Of a stretch of 64,000 nt of DNA, positions 55,734-64,000 are shown piece by piece (the first letter of the stretch is position 1; each line of letters starts with the position of its first letter). The translations under genes were made by a program, and so were the position numbers. Below the pieces are notes generated by a model. That model was given only the letters and a program-made list of their open reading frames with translations, searched no databases and had not been told where the DNA came from. Where the stretch lies: positions 1 to 64,000 of the forward strand of contig JAFSYP010000074.1 of the NCBI GenBank assembly GCA_017449935.1, read 5' to 3'. This stretch comes from Clostridia bacterium. GTDB lineage: Bacteria > Bacillota > Clostridia > Oscillospirales > Acutalibacteraceae.

Positions 55734-57209
55734 ATGGCCTATATCGGGATCGATCTCGGCACGTCCGCCGTCAAGCTCCTGCTGGTGGATGAGGACGGCA
55801 GGATCCTGCGCACAGTGTCCGAAGAGTATCCGCTGCACTTCCCGCATCCGCTCTGGAGCGAGCAGGACCCCGCCGATTGGTGGGAAGCCGTCGTTCGCGG
55901 CGTGCGCCGTCTGCTTGACGGCTTCGACGCGTCCCGCGTCGCCGGGATCGGCTGCGGCGGACAGATGCACGGTCTGGTTGCGCTGGACGCGCAGGACCGC
56001 GTGCTGCGCCCCGCCATCCTCTGGAACGACGGCCGCACCGCCGAGCAGGTGGACTACCTGAACAGCGTTGTCGGCAAGGACGTCCTGAGCGCGCGCACGG
56101 CGAATATTGCTTTCGCGGGGTTCACCGCGCCGAAGCTGCTGTGGATGCGGCAGCACGAGCCGGAGCTGTTCGCGCGCATCGACAAGATCATGCTGCCGAA
56201 GGACTATATTCAGTACAAGCTCACCGGCGTGCACGCGTGCGATTACTCCGACGCGTCGGGGATGCTGCTGCTGGACGTACAGCATAGGCGCTGGTCTTCG
56301 GAGATGCTGGCGCTGTGCGGCCTCAGCGAGCGGCAGATGCCGCGCTTGTTTGAAAGCCGGGAGGTCACGGGCACGCTGCTGCCCGAAGCCGCCGAAGCGC
56401 TGGGACTTCCGGCCTCGGTGCGCGTCGTCGCCGGCGCGGGCGACAATGCCGCGGCGGCGGTCGGCACCGGCACGGTGCATGACGGCGACTGCAACCTTTC
56501 GATCGGCACCTCCGGCACGCTGTTTATCGCGAGCGACCGCTTTGCCGTCGATCCGAACAACGCGCTGCACGCCTTCGCGCACGCGAGCGGCGGGTACCAT
56601 CTGATGGGCTGTATGCTCTCTGCCGCCTCGTGCAACAAGTGGTTGTGCGAAACCGTTCTGCAAACGACCGATTACGCCGCCGAGCAGGCCGCGATACGCG
56701 AAGACACGCTCGGCCGGAACCGCGTTTTCTTTTTGCCGTATCTCATGGGTGAGCGCAGCCCGATCAACGACACCGACGCGCGCGGCACATTCGTCGGGCT
56801 GTCGATGGACACGACGCGCGCCGATGTGGTGCTGAGCGTGCTGGAGGGCGTGGCGTTCGCGCTGCGCGACAGTTTAGAGGTCGCGCGTTCGCTGGGACTG
56901 TCGGTCCGGCGCAGCAAGCTCTGCGGCGGCGGCGCGAAGTCTCCGCTCTGGCGGTGCATCCTCTCGAACGTGCTGGGCGTCGCGCTGGACGTCCCGCAGA
57001 CCGAGGAGGGGCCGGGCTACGGCGGCGCGATGCTCGCGATGGTCGGCTGCGGCTTATATCCCGACGTGCCGTCCTGCGCCGACGCGCTCGTGCGCGTCCG
57101 GGAGACCGTCGAGCCGGACGCGGCGCTGAGCGCGCTGTACGACGCGCGGTACCGTCAATTCCGTTCCGTTTATCCCGCCGTGCGGGAGCTGTATAAAGAA
57201 ATAAAATAA
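55734..57209 (+). CDS. xylB: FGGY carbohydrate kinase, xylulokinase type
   Basis: A 491-residue sugar kinase. N-domain: YIGIDLGTSAVKLLLVD (phosphate loop), ILWNDGRTAEQVDYLN and HACDYSDASGMLLLD. C-domain: VVAGAGDNAAAAVGTG with the catalytic-base aspartate, SIGTSGTLF, YLMGERSPINDTDARG and CGGGAKSPLW. These patterns and the length are those of XylB, which phosphorylates D-xylulose. With an isomerase gene next to it, this unit probably converts an imported aldopentose or deoxyhexose to a phosphorylated ketose. TTGGAGG precedes the start. Confidence 0.9.
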   Translation: MAYIGIDLGTSAVKLLLVDEDGRILRTVSEEYPLHFPHPLWSEQDPADWWEAVVRGVRRLLDGFDASRVAGIGCGGQMHGLVALDAQDRVLRPAILWNDGRTAEQVDYLNSVVGKDVLSARTANIAFAGFTAPKLLWMRQHEPELFARIDKIMLPKDYIQYKLTGVHACDYSDASGMLLLDVQHRRWSSEMLALCGLSERQMPRLFESREVTGTLLPEAAEALGLPASVRVVAGAGDNAAAAVGTGTVHDGDCNLSIGTSGTLFIASDRFAVDPNNALHAFAHASGGYHLMGCMLSAASCNKWLCETVLQTTDYAAEQAAIREDTLGRNRVFFLPYLMGERSPINDTDARGTFVGLSMDTTRADVVLSVLEGVAFALRDSLEVARSLGLSVRRSKLCGGGAKSPLWRCILSNVLGVALDVPQTEEGPGYGGAMLAMVGCGLYPDVPSCADALVRVRETVEPDAALSALYDARYRQFRSVYPAVRELYKEIK

Positions 57210-57244
57210 TCCGCGAGGAAATGCCGGAAAGGAGATAATTTTCC

Positions 57245-58723
57245 ATGTGCAATATACCTGACGTTAAACTCGGCCTGATCGCCGTTTCGCGCGACTGTTT
57301 CCCGATCGCGCTGTCCGAAAGCCGCCGCGCCGCCATTGTGCGCGCTTATGGCGACGGGCTGTACGAATGCCCCGTCACCGTGGAGAACGAAGCGGATATG
57401 CTGTCCGCCGTGCAGGACGTGACGAACGCCGGCTGCAATGCGCTGGCCGTTTTTCTCGGCAACTTCGGTCCCGAAACGCCGGAAACGCTGATCGCCGACC
57501 GGTTTGACGGCCCTTGCATGTTCGTGGCCGCCGCGGAGGGCGACGGCGATCTGATCAACGGCCGCGGCGACGCGTACTGTGGGATGCTCAACTGTTCCTA
57601 CAATCTCGGTATGCGCCGCATCCGCGCGCATATCCCGTCCTATCCAGTCGGTACGGCGGAGGAGATCGCCGCGATGATCCGCGATTTTGTCCCCGTTGCG
57701 CGCGCCGTTCTGGGCGTGCAGAGTCTCAAGATCATCACCTTCGGGCCGCGTCCGCAGGATTTCTTCGCCTGCAATGCGCCGATCAAAGGGCTGTACGAGC
57801 TGGGCGTCGAGGTCGAGGAAAACTCCGAGCTGGATCTTCTGGTCGCGTACAAGGCGCACGAGAACGATCCGCGTATCGCCGACGTCTGCGCGGACATGGC
57901 GTCGGAGCTCGGCAGCGGAGGCAACAACTATCCCGCGCTGCTGCCGCGTATGGCGCAGTTTGAGCTGACGCTGCTCGACTGGGCGGCGGAGCATAAGGGC
58001 GCGCGCAAGTACGTCGCATTTGCCGACAAATGCTGGCCGGCGTTTCCGAAGGAATTCGGCTTTGAACCGTGTTACGTCAACTCCCGTCTCGCGTCGCGCG
58101 GGATCCCCGTGTCCTGCGAGGTGGATATCTACGGCGCGCTGTCGGAATACATCGGCGCGTGTGTGTCGCAGGATGCGGTCACGCTGCTGGACATCAACAA
58201 TTCCGTCCCTGCGTCATTGTACGAAAAGGAGATCGCCGGCAGATACGACTACGCGCTGACCGATACGTTCATGGGCTTCCACTGCGGCAACACGCCCGCG
58301 TGCAAGATGTGCGCAGACCGCGCCGTCAAGTATCAGCTCATCCAGCACCGCCTTCTGGAGCCTGCCGGCAGCGAACCGGACTTCACGCGCGGCACGCTGG
58401 AGGGCGACATCGCGCCGGGCGACGTCACGTTCTTCCGTCTGCAGTGCGACAGCGAGGGCGTGCTGCGCAGCTACATCGCCCAGGGCGAGGTGCTGCCCGT
58501 GGCGACCGGTTCATTCGGCGGCATCGGCGTGTTCGCCATCCCCGAAATGGGACGCTTCTATCGCCATGTGCTGATCGAAAAACGCTTTCCGCACCACGGC
58601 GCCGTCGCGTTCGGCCACTTCGGCAAGGCGCTGTATGACGCGTTCCGCTTTCTCGGCGTCGCAGATATTGCGTACAATCAGCCCAAGGCGCTTCCCTATC
58701 CCACCGAAAACCCGTTTGCCTGA
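57245..58723 (+). CDS. L-fucose/arabinose isomerase family protein
   Basis: A 492-residue protein. Its overall pattern fits the fucose-isomerase fold, with a metal-binding glutamate in SCEVDIYGALSEY, aspartate in TLLDINNS and a histidine near GFHCGN. A likely substrate interface is GSGGNNYPALLPRMAQFE. It probably interconverts an aldose and ketose that the adjacent xylulokinase-like enzyme phosphorylates, though the precise sugar is not predictable. It starts 35 nt after xylB with AAAGGAG about 10 nt upstream. Confidence 0.82.
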   Translation: MCNIPDVKLGLIAVSRDCFPIALSESRRAAIVRAYGDGLYECPVTVENEADMLSAVQDVTNAGCNALAVFLGNFGPETPETLIADRFDGPCMFVAAAEGDGDLINGRGDAYCGMLNCSYNLGMRRIRAHIPSYPVGTAEEIAAMIRDFVPVARAVLGVQSLKIITFGPRPQDFFACNAPIKGLYELGVEVEENSELDLLVAYKAHENDPRIADVCADMASELGSGGNNYPALLPRMAQFELTLLDWAAEHKGARKYVAFADKCWPAFPKEFGFEPCYVNSRLASRGIPVSCEVDIYGALSEYIGACVSQDAVTLLDINNSVPASLYEKEIAGRYDYALTDTFMGFHCGNTPACKMCADRAVKYQLIQHRLLEPAGSEPDFTRGTLEGDIAPGDVTFFRLQCDSEGVLRSYIAQGEVLPVATGSFGGIGVFAIPEMGRFYRHVLIEKRFPHHGAVAFGHFGKALYDAFRFLGVADIAYNQPKALPYPTENPFA

Positions 58724-58764
58724 GGCATCGCCGCACGTTCCGATCACAGAAAGGAGATTATACT

Positions 58765-59847
58765 ATGAAAAAGATCCTGCCCGTTTTTCTAGCGTTTCTG
58801 TTTATTCTGACCGTACCGGTCTCGGCCGCCGCGGGAAAGCTGACGGCAAAAGCCGACGTCGCCGATAAGACGGCCACCGTAACGGTGCATCTGCAAAATC
58901 CCGGCATCGTCGGCACGATCATTTACATCCGCTACGATTCCAATGTCCTCAAGCTCGAGAGCGCGGAAAACGGCGACGTGTTCTCAAAGCCGACCGCGAC
59001 GTTCGGCAAGGATCTCTCCAAGGTGCCCTATACCATGCTTTGGGCGGACAGCAACCGTCCGGACAACATCACCAAGAGCGGAACGCTCTGCACGCTGAAG
59101 TTTACCGTTTTGTCCGGTACGCCGAACGGAGAAACGAACGTACAGATCGCCGCCGATCCGGGGTCCACCATCGACGTGGATCTGAACGAAGTCAAGGTGG
59201 ACAACTGCTCGGTCAGCGTCGCTGTCCCGAAGGTCGCGACGACCGCCGCCGCGTCCACAACAGCGCCTGCGAAGACGACGGCGTCCGCGAAGACGACGGT
59301 GCCTGCGAAGACGACCGCGCCCGCGAAGACGACGGCGCCCGCGAAGACGACGGCGCCCGCAAAGACGACGGCGCCCGCAAAGACGACCGCACCCGCGAAG
59401 ACGACCGCGCCCGCGAAGACGACCGCGCCCGCGAAGACGACGGCGCCCGCGAAGACGACCGCACCCGCGAAGACGACCGCGTCCGCGAATACGACCGAAT
59501 CGGCAAAGACGACCGCGCCCGCAAAGACGACCGTGCAGGCACAGCCGGACGATCCCGGCGTTTCTGTTTCCGCCGCCGTTTCCTCCGCCGAAGTGTCACA
59601 GACGGCGGCAGTGAGCGCACAGGATACCGAAGACGCGCCGACAGTCGCCGACAGCTCCGACAAGCAGCCGGAAACCGTTCCGGAGCTCAGCGGCGACGCG
59701 ACGCAGGAAGCGTCTGTCGAGACCGTCGGCGCCGAACCGACGAAGGAACCCGCCTCCGGCAGCCGAAATCTGCTGTGGCTGCTGCTCGCGATCCCGGTCG
59801 CCGGCGTGATCGTTTTCCTTATCGTGCGCAAAAAAGGCGGAAAATGA
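58765..59847 (+). CDS. Cohesin-like surface protein with tandem APAKTT repeats and membrane anchor
   Basis: A 360-residue exported protein: signal peptide (1-23), a cohesin-like beta-domain (about 24-155), a low-complexity stalk of APAKTT hexapeptides (167-256), an acidic/serine linker and a C-terminal membrane segment (about 334-353) ending RKKGGK. Cohesin features are VTVHLQNPGIVGTIIYIRYD, VLKLESAENG and NITKSGTLCTLKFTV. Cohesins bind dockerins in cellulosome-type complexes, so it may display a dockerin-bearing partner on the surface. No dockerin is encoded in this window. AAAGGAG precedes the ATG. Confidence 0.85.
   Translation: MKKILPVFLAFLFILTVPVSAAAGKLTAKADVADKTATVTVHLQNPGIVGTIIYIRYDSNVLKLESAENGDVFSKPTATFGKDLSKVPYTMLWADSNRPDNITKSGTLCTLKFTVLSGTPNGETNVQIAADPGSTIDVDLNEVKVDNCSVSVAVPKVATTAAASTTAPAKTTASAKTTVPAKTTAPAKTTAPAKTTAPAKTTAPAKTTAPAKTTAPAKTTAPAKTTAPAKTTAPAKTTASANTTESAKTTAPAKTTVQAQPDDPGVSVSAAVSSAEVSQTAAVSAQDTEDAPTVADSSDKQPETVPELSGDATQEASVETVGAEPTKEPASGSRNLLWLLLAIPVAGVIVFLIVRKKGGK
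59263..59532 (+). repeat. 18-bp minisatellite, 15 units
   Basis: Fifteen in-frame units of the 18-bp type GCGCCCGCGAAGACGACC, the central nine all encoding APAKTT and outer ones varying (ASAKTT, VPAKTT, ASANTT, ESAKTT). Copy number is a multiple of three bases, so slippage would change stalk length without shifting frame. Confidence 0.95.
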
Positions 59848-59887
59848 TCCGGCTTTTCGTCGCGTCAGAAAAAAATAAAAAAAGGGG

Positions 59888-59916
59888 TTTACAACACCCG
59901 ATCTGCGTGGTATAAT
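59888..59916 (+). promoter_or_regulatory. Sigma-A promoter of rpsO-pnp
   Basis: TTTACA (59888-59893), 17-bp spacer, TATAAT (59911-59916), followed by a leader of about 95 nt. Confidence 0.8.
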
Positions 59917-59948
59917 ACCTTTGCCTGTTTTCTCGGTTAAGGGAGTAA

Positions 59949-59961
59949 GCCGCCTTGCGGC
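59949..59961 (+). promoter_or_regulatory. Leader hairpin of rpsO
   Basis: GCCGC/GCGGC stem with CTT loop in the 5' leader. Ribosomal protein S15 represses its own mRNA in many bacteria by binding leader structures; whether this hairpin serves that is unknown. Confidence 0.4.
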
Positions 59962-60017
59962 ACGCACCTGCCCTGTACTGGGAACATGGTAAAAATTTAT
60001 TAAATGAGGTGACAAAA

Positions 60018-60281
60018 ATGACAGCAGCAGAAAAAACCGCGATCATGCAGGAATATGCGACGCACGAGGGCGACACCGGTTCTCCCGAAGTACAGATCGC
60101 CGTCCTGACCAAGCGCATCAACGACCTGACCGAGCATCTGAAGACGCACAAGAAGGATCATCATTCCAGACGCGGCCTTTTGAAAATGGTCGGTCACAGA
60201 CGCAACCTGCTTGCCTACCTGCAGAAGGTGGACATCGAGCGCTACCGTTCGATCGTTGCAAGACTGGGTCTGCGTAAATAA
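60018..60281 (+). CDS. rpsO: 30S ribosomal protein S15
   Basis: An 87-residue protein that binds the central domain of 16S rRNA early in 30S assembly. [41 protein letters not shown] and [16 protein letters not shown] are the family signatures, and the length is standard. ATG at 60018 follows GAGGTG; an upstream in-frame start at 59955 lies in the leader. It is linked to pnp, as in many bacteria. Confidence 0.97.
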   Translation: MTAAEKTAIMQEYATHEGDTGSPEVQIAVLTKRINDLTEHLKTHKKDHHSRRGLLKMVGHRRNLLAYLQKVDIERYRSIVARLGLRK

Positions 60282-60289
60282 GGCTCATT

Positions 60290-60321
60290 CACAGGGGCGG
60301 CTGCTTCCGGCCGTCCCTGTG
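60290..60321 (+). promoter_or_regulatory. Hairpins in the rpsO-pnp intergenic region
   Basis: CACAGGG (60290-60296) pairs with CCCTGTG (60315-60321) with an inner CGGC/GCCG helix and no U-run after it; a second hairpin CTGTTTG/CAAACAG lies at 60377-60395. They are plausible processing or pnp-autoregulation structures, since PNPase controls its own mRNA in E. coli through a leader hairpin. Confidence 0.45.
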
Positions 60322-60454
60322 CTTGCGTAATCGGCTTTGAACCGCAGCCTTGTAAGCGGCTTTAGCAGTGCATCGACTGTTTGAGTTTCAAACAGCGGAT
60401 CTATTGCTAAGACCGGGCCGGGGCTGCGGAATAATAAAAAAAGGAGATTCAAAG

Positions 60455-62662
60455 ATGTTTTTCAAGGATTTCAAAACCTTCCGCACCGAGATCGCCGGCC
60501 GGCCGTTCGTGGCCGAGGTCGGTAAAATGGCGCAGCTTGCCGGCGGCGCCGTGATGGCGCGTTACGGCGAGACGGAGATTCTCTGTACCGCGACCATGTC
60601 CGCCAAGCCCCGCGAGGGCGTCGATTTCTTCCCGCTGTCCGTGGACTTTGAGGAAAAGCTCTATTCCGTGGGCAAGATCCCCGGTTCTTTCCAGCGCCGT
60701 GAAGGCCGCGCGAGCGAAAAGGCGACGCTGGCCGCGCGCGTGATCGACCGTCCGATCCGTCCGCTGTTCCCGAAGGATATGCGCAACGACGTCGGCGTCG
60801 TGGCGACCGTGATGAGCGTCGATCCCGACTGCTCGCCTGAGATCACCGCGATGATCGGCGTGTCCATCGCCATTTCCATTTCCGAAATCCCGTGGGACGG
60901 CCCCATTTCCGGCGTGTCCGTCGGTTTGTGCGACGGCGAGCTGGTCATCAATCCCAACGCCGAGCAGCGCGAGACGTCCGATCTGCAGTTGACCGTGGCG
61001 TCCACCGCGGATCTTGTGGCGATGATCGAAGCGGGCGCCAACGAAGTGCCCAACGACCAGATGTACGACGCGATCATGTTCGGCCATGCGGAGAATCAGC
61101 GAATCGTCGAATGGATCAAAGGCATCCGCGACGAGGTCGGCAAGGAAAAGATCGACTTCCCGTCCAACGATCCCGATCCCGAAATGTATGCGGCGATCAA
61201 GGAATTCGCCATCGAAGACGTGCGCGCCGCGCTCGATACAGACGACAAGCGCGTCCGCGACGAACGGCTCAAGCCCGTTTATGCCGCCGTACATGAAAAA
61301 TTCGACGAGATCTATCCCGACAGCGAGTTCATGATCGAGGATTGTCTGTACAAGCTCCAGAAGTACGTCGTGCGCCGCTGGCTGCTCGACGACGGCAAGC
61401 GCGTGGACGGCCGCGGCATCAATGAGATCCGCCCGCTGAACGCGGAGGTGGATCTGCTTTCGCGCGTCCACGGTTCCGGTATGTTCACCAGAGGTCAGAC
61501 GCAGGTCCTGACCGTGACGACGCTCGGCACGATGAGCGACTGCCAGACGCTCGACGGCATCGACAACCAGGATTCCAAGCGCTATATGCATCACTATAAT
61601 TTCCCGTCCTACTCCGTAGGCGAGACACGTCCCGCAAGAGGCCCCGGGCGCCGCGAGATCGGCCACGGCGCGCTGGCGGAGCGTGCGCTGCTGCCGGTGA
61701 TCCCCTCCGTGGAGGAGTTCCCGTACTGTATCCGTCTGGTGTCCGAGGTGCTGTCCTCCAACGGCTCTACCTCGCAAGGCTCCGTCTGCGGCTCGACGCT
61801 GTCTCTGATGGCAGCCGGCGTGCCGATCAAGGCGCCCGTCGCCGGTATCTCCTGCGGTCTGATCACCGAGGGCGACCGCTTCATGACGATGGTCGACATC
61901 CAGGGACTGGAAGACTTCTTCGGCGACATGGACTTCAAGGTCGCCGGCACGAAGAAGGGCATCACCGCTATCCAGATGGACCTGAAGATCCACGGCCTGA
62001 CGCCCGCCATCATCCGCGAGGCGCTGGACAAGACGTACACCGCCCGCTGCTATATCCTCGATGAGGTCATGCTGCCCGTGATCGCAGAGCCGCGCAAGGA
62101 GCTTTCCAAGTACGCGCCCAAGATGCTGACGGTCAAGATCCTGCCCGACAAGATCGGCGACGTGATCGGCAAGCAGGGCAAGGTCATCCAGAAGATCTGC
62201 GCCGAGTGCGACTGCAAGATCGACGTGGAAGAGGACGGTTCCATCTTCATCAGCTCGCTCGATCTCGAAAACGCGGAGCGCGCGCGCACCATCATCGAGA
62301 CGATCGCCAAGGATCCCGAGCCCGGCACGTTCTATACGGGCGTCGTGACGCGCATCATGGACTTCGGCGCGTTTGTGGAGATCGCCCCCGGCAAGGAAGG
62401 CCTCGTCCACATCAGCCGTCTGGACGTCAAGCGCGTGAACAAGGTCGAGGACGTCGTCGCCGTCGGCGATACCGTTGTCGTCAAGGTCACGGAGATCGAC
62501 GATCAGGGCAGACTGAATCTTTCCCGCCGCGACGCGCTTATCGAGCTGGAGCACATGACGCCCGAAAACGACGTTGAGGAAGATCGCCCGCGCCGTCCGC
62601 GCCGCGACAACCGCGACGGCGGCGGAGAGCATCGCCGTCCGCGCCGCGACTATAAGAAATAA
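60455..62662 (+). CDS. pnp: Polynucleotide phosphorylase
   Basis: A 735-residue phosphorolytic 3'-5' exoribonuclease for RNA turnover. It contains two RNase PH domains (about 10-230 and 315-545; the second with VLSSNGSTSQGSVCGSTLSL and GDMDFKVAGTKKGITAIQMD), a KH domain (IGDVIGKQGKVIQKI near 567) and an S1 domain (VTRIMDFGAFVEIAPGKEGL near 630). It ends in a basic, glycine/arginine-rich tail. ATG at 60455 follows AAAAAAGGAG; upstream extension was rejected. Confidence 0.97.
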   Translation: MFFKDFKTFRTEIAGRPFVAEVGKMAQLAGGAVMARYGETEILCTATMSAKPREGVDFFPLSVDFEEKLYSVGKIPGSFQRREGRASEKATLAARVIDRPIRPLFPKDMRNDVGVVATVMSVDPDCSPEITAMIGVSIAISISEIPWDGPISGVSVGLCDGELVINPNAEQRETSDLQLTVASTADLVAMIEAGANEVPNDQMYDAIMFGHAENQRIVEWIKGIRDEVGKEKIDFPSNDPDPEMYAAIKEFAIEDVRAALDTDDKRVRDERLKPVYAAVHEKFDEIYPDSEFMIEDCLYKLQKYVVRRWLLDDGKRVDGRGINEIRPLNAEVDLLSRVHGSGMFTRGQTQVLTVTTLGTMSDCQTLDGIDNQDSKRYMHHYNFPSYSVGETRPARGPGRREIGHGALAERALLPVIPSVEEFPYCIRLVSEVLSSNGSTSQGSVCGSTLSLMAAGVPIKAPVAGISCGLITEGDRFMTMVDIQGLEDFFGDMDFKVAGTKKGITAIQMDLKIHGLTPAIIREALDKTYTARCYILDEVMLPVIAEPRKELSKYAPKMLTVKILPDKIGDVIGKQGKVIQKICAECDCKIDVEEDGSIFISSLDLENAERARTIIETIAKDPEPGTFYTGVVTRIMDFGAFVEIAPGKEGLVHISRLDVKRVNKVEDVVAVGDTVVVKVTEIDDQGRLNLSRRDALIELEHMTPENDVEEDRPRRPRRDNRDGGGEHRRPRRDYKK

Positions 62663-62693
62663 TCCGAGATCAAATCAGCTTAAATAAAAACAC

Positions 62694-62742
62694 AGGACTG
62701 TCACCGTAGGTTTTTTCCTACTTGCGACAGTCCTTTTGGTTT
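62694..62742 (+). terminator. Rho-independent terminator after pnp
   Basis: A 9-bp outer stem (62694-62702 with 62726-62734) enclosing an inner GTAGG/CCTAC hairpin (62706-62721), followed by TTTTGGTTT. The rest of the gap up to 62825 holds nothing recognisable. Confidence 0.85.
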
Positions 62743-62825
62743 ATGTACGCATCAACCGGATTGATCCGCGTTATTACCCGCAAACGCTCCGTATTCAACA
62801 CCGTTTCTTTCCTGTTGATACAGAA

Positions 62826-63581
62826 TTACTCTCCGCACAACCATTTAATAAACGGTGAAGTTATGGCGGAGATGTTGATCCTGATCCTGTCGCGGTCTGC
62901 TTCGCTGCCGGAATAAAGGACCGTCCGCAGTCTCATGCAGCCGTCGAACGCAAAGGCGCCGATTCTTGTAACGCTCTTCGGAATCGTGATCTCAAGAAGG
63001 TTTGTGCACGCCTCAAAGGTGAAATCGTCTATCGACGTCACGCCTTCGGGGATTGTAACCGATGCCAAGCCCGTACAAAACCGGAATGCCCCTTCTTCGA
63101 TCCTGCGAACGCTGTTCGGGATCGTGACGGAGCGCAGATGATTGCAGCTTAAAAACGCAAAACGGCCGATCGAGTCGACGCTTTCGGGGATTGCGAAAGC
63201 CGTCTGCGCCTTGCCTTCCGGGTAACGAATCAGCGTCGTTTGTTTTTTGTCATACAAGACGCCGTCCTCGTCTGAATAAAACGCCGGATTTTGCGGGTCG
63301 ACAATGATCGAACGAAGACCGCCGCAGAACGAGAACGCGTCCGTGCCGATGATCTGCACGCTCCGAGGGATTGTGATCTCCGTCAGATTCTCGCACCCGA
63401 AAAATGCGCCCGCTCCGATCCTGCGAACGCTGTCCGAAATCGTGACCGACGTCAGGTTTTCATCGCGGGAGAACGCGCTTTTCCCGACAGCCGTCACAGC
63501 ATCCGGCACAATGACCTGCGCACTTGTGCCCTTGTATGCTTTCAGTACGCCGTTTTCGATCGTGAAATCCGTATTCTGCAT
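62826..63581 (-). CDS. BspA-type leucine-rich repeat protein
   Basis: A 251-residue protein made of about eight leucine-rich repeats of the TpLRR/BspA class (PF13306), with units such as AFSRDENLTSVTISDSVRRI, AFFGCENLTEITIPRSVQII and AFRFCTGLASVTIPEGVTSI at 23-residue spacing. There is no signal peptide or anchor, so it is probably cytoplasmic, unlike adhesin members. It lies 66 nt after the phosphodiesterase gene, likely in the same transcript. Confidence 0.9.
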   Translation of the reverse strand: MQNTDFTIENGVLKAYKGTSAQVIVPDAVTAVGKSAFSRDENLTSVTISDSVRRIGAGAFFGCENLTEITIPRSVQIIGTDAFSFCGGLRSIIVDPQNPAFYSDEDGVLYDKKQTTLIRYPEGKAQTAFAIPESVDSIGRFAFLSCNHLRSVTIPNSVRRIEEGAFRFCTGLASVTIPEGVTSIDDFTFEACTNLLEITIPKSVTRIGAFAFDGCMRLRTVLYSGSEADRDRIRINISAITSPFIKWLCGE

Positions 63582-63647
63582 GGAATTTCTTCCCCGTTCT
63601 GCGGGCTTGCCGCCGCTCCGGACAGACCTGCCCGGAGCGCGCCGGAT

Positions 63648-64000
63648 TCATTCAACTTGTTTCGGGGTCCACGTCACGCCCAGCGGCGTGATCTCCAGCA
63701 CGGCATAGTCGCCGACGCGCCTCGCGCTGTCGCGGTTATTGCGCGGTCCATACACGCTGCCGGGGTTGAAGATGAGCATCCCGTTGTCATGAGCCTGCAA
63801 AGGAAGGTGCGTATGGCCGAAGAGCGCTATATCCGCTTTGGCGTAATGCGCGATCTCGCACAGCTCAGACAGATCTCTCTTGCAGTGCAGTCCCTTTCCG
63901 TGCGTGAGAAAAAGCTTTTTGCCGCCCACTTCGGCGGTGAGTATGAGTGGGAGCGATGACGGGCGATCGTTGTTGCCGCGCACCGCAAGAAGCGTGACGC
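63648..64000 (-). CDS. YfcE/MJ0936-type phosphodiesterase, N-terminus beyond the window
   Basis: The C-terminal part (about 117 residues) of a small metallophosphoesterase. Visible motifs are VRGNNDRPSS (the GNxD/E metal motif), LFLTHGKG and IALFGHTHLP, then FNPGSVYGPRNN, all in the order of the YfcE family of phosphodiesterases. The start and the first two metal motifs lie to the right of position 64000. Confidence 0.9.
   Translation of the reverse strand, partial: VTLLAVRGNNDRPSSLPLILTAEVGGKKLFLTHGKGLHCKRDLSELCEIAHYAKADIALFGHTHLPLQAHDNGMLIFNPGSVYGPRNNRDSARRVGDYAVLEITPLGVTWTPKQVE

Noticed and set aside
59263..59532. Possible CRISPR-like repeat array
   Set aside because: Units are contiguous 18-mers with no spacers and lie inside a coding frame.
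59028..59831. Open frames on both strands and other frames across the APAKTT repeat
   Set aside because: An 18-bp repeat without stop codons opens several frames; only the frame with signal peptide, cohesin-like domain and anchor makes sense.
60449..62632. Long open frame antisense to pnp
   Set aside because: Its histidine/aspartate/arginine-rich product is typical of the reverse strand of a GC-rich gene; pnp is unmistakable.

Overview
The window looks like chromosomal DNA of an uncultured, moderately GC-rich Gram-positive anaerobe of the Clostridia, probably an Oscillospirales-type gut or rumen organism. This is inferred from AGGAGG-type ribosome binding sites, sigma-A promoters of the TTGACA-17-TATAAT kind, the mix of gene families (GGDEF/EAL proteins with repeated sensory modules, ECF vitamin transporter, zapA next to peptidase U32, BspA-type leucine-rich repeats, a cohesin-like surface protein) and the absence of outer-membrane genes. 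No rRNA, tRNA, CRISPR array, phage gene or transposase was recognised.

Positions 1-16800 hold a cell-surface polysaccharide locus. A leftward operon (9729 to 193) encodes a GT2 glycosyltransferase, a Wzy/O-antigen-ligase-like polymerase, a GT4 glycosyltransferase, a polysaccharide pyruvyl transferase, a hexapeptide acetyltransferase, a membrane metallophosphoesterase and two Wzz-like chain-length proteins. The last of these carries a C-terminal degenerate GGDEF domain. Nearby are a CDP-glycerol phosphotransferase, a Wzx-like flippase, another GT4 enzyme, an F420-hydrogenase-beta-like iron-sulfur protein, a compact nucleotide-sugar dehydrogenase and the priming sugar transferase, whose start is separated from its body by a frameshift at an A7 tract.

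Positions 16810-25690 hold four cyclic-di-GMP genes: one diguanylate cyclase leftward, then three rightward (a degenerate GGDEF-EAL protein, a membrane PAS-GGDEF protein and another degenerate GGDEF-EAL protein). Two of them share four copies of an approximately 120-residue sensory module. Together with the Wzz-GGDEF fusion this suggests polysaccharide production under local c-di-GMP control.

Positions 25840-46940 are mostly leftward. They contain ribF and typA, a group of phosphoesterases (one endonuclease/exonuclease/phosphatase-type and three metallophosphoesterases) with a sugar-type MFS symporter, then U32 peptidase, zapA, an FAD oxidoreductase, a class-C beta-lactamase-like hydrolase, a GH2 beta-galactosidase and murC. 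A tryptophan synthase beta gene follows, joined in frame to an alpha/beta-hydrolase esterase. A 161-bp palindromic element with 15-bp inverted ends lies at 32908-33068.

Positions 47040-52520 encode an ECF transporter (T, double ATPase, S) with a thioesterase, plus a secreted lipase-like hydrolase. Positions 52596-64000 hold two divergent membrane acyltransferases, an RluA-type pseudouridine synthase, an FGGY kinase with a fucose-isomerase-like protein, a cohesin-like surface protein with an 18-bp tandem repeat, rpsO, pnp, an LRR protein and a YfcE-like phosphodiesterase cut by the window end.
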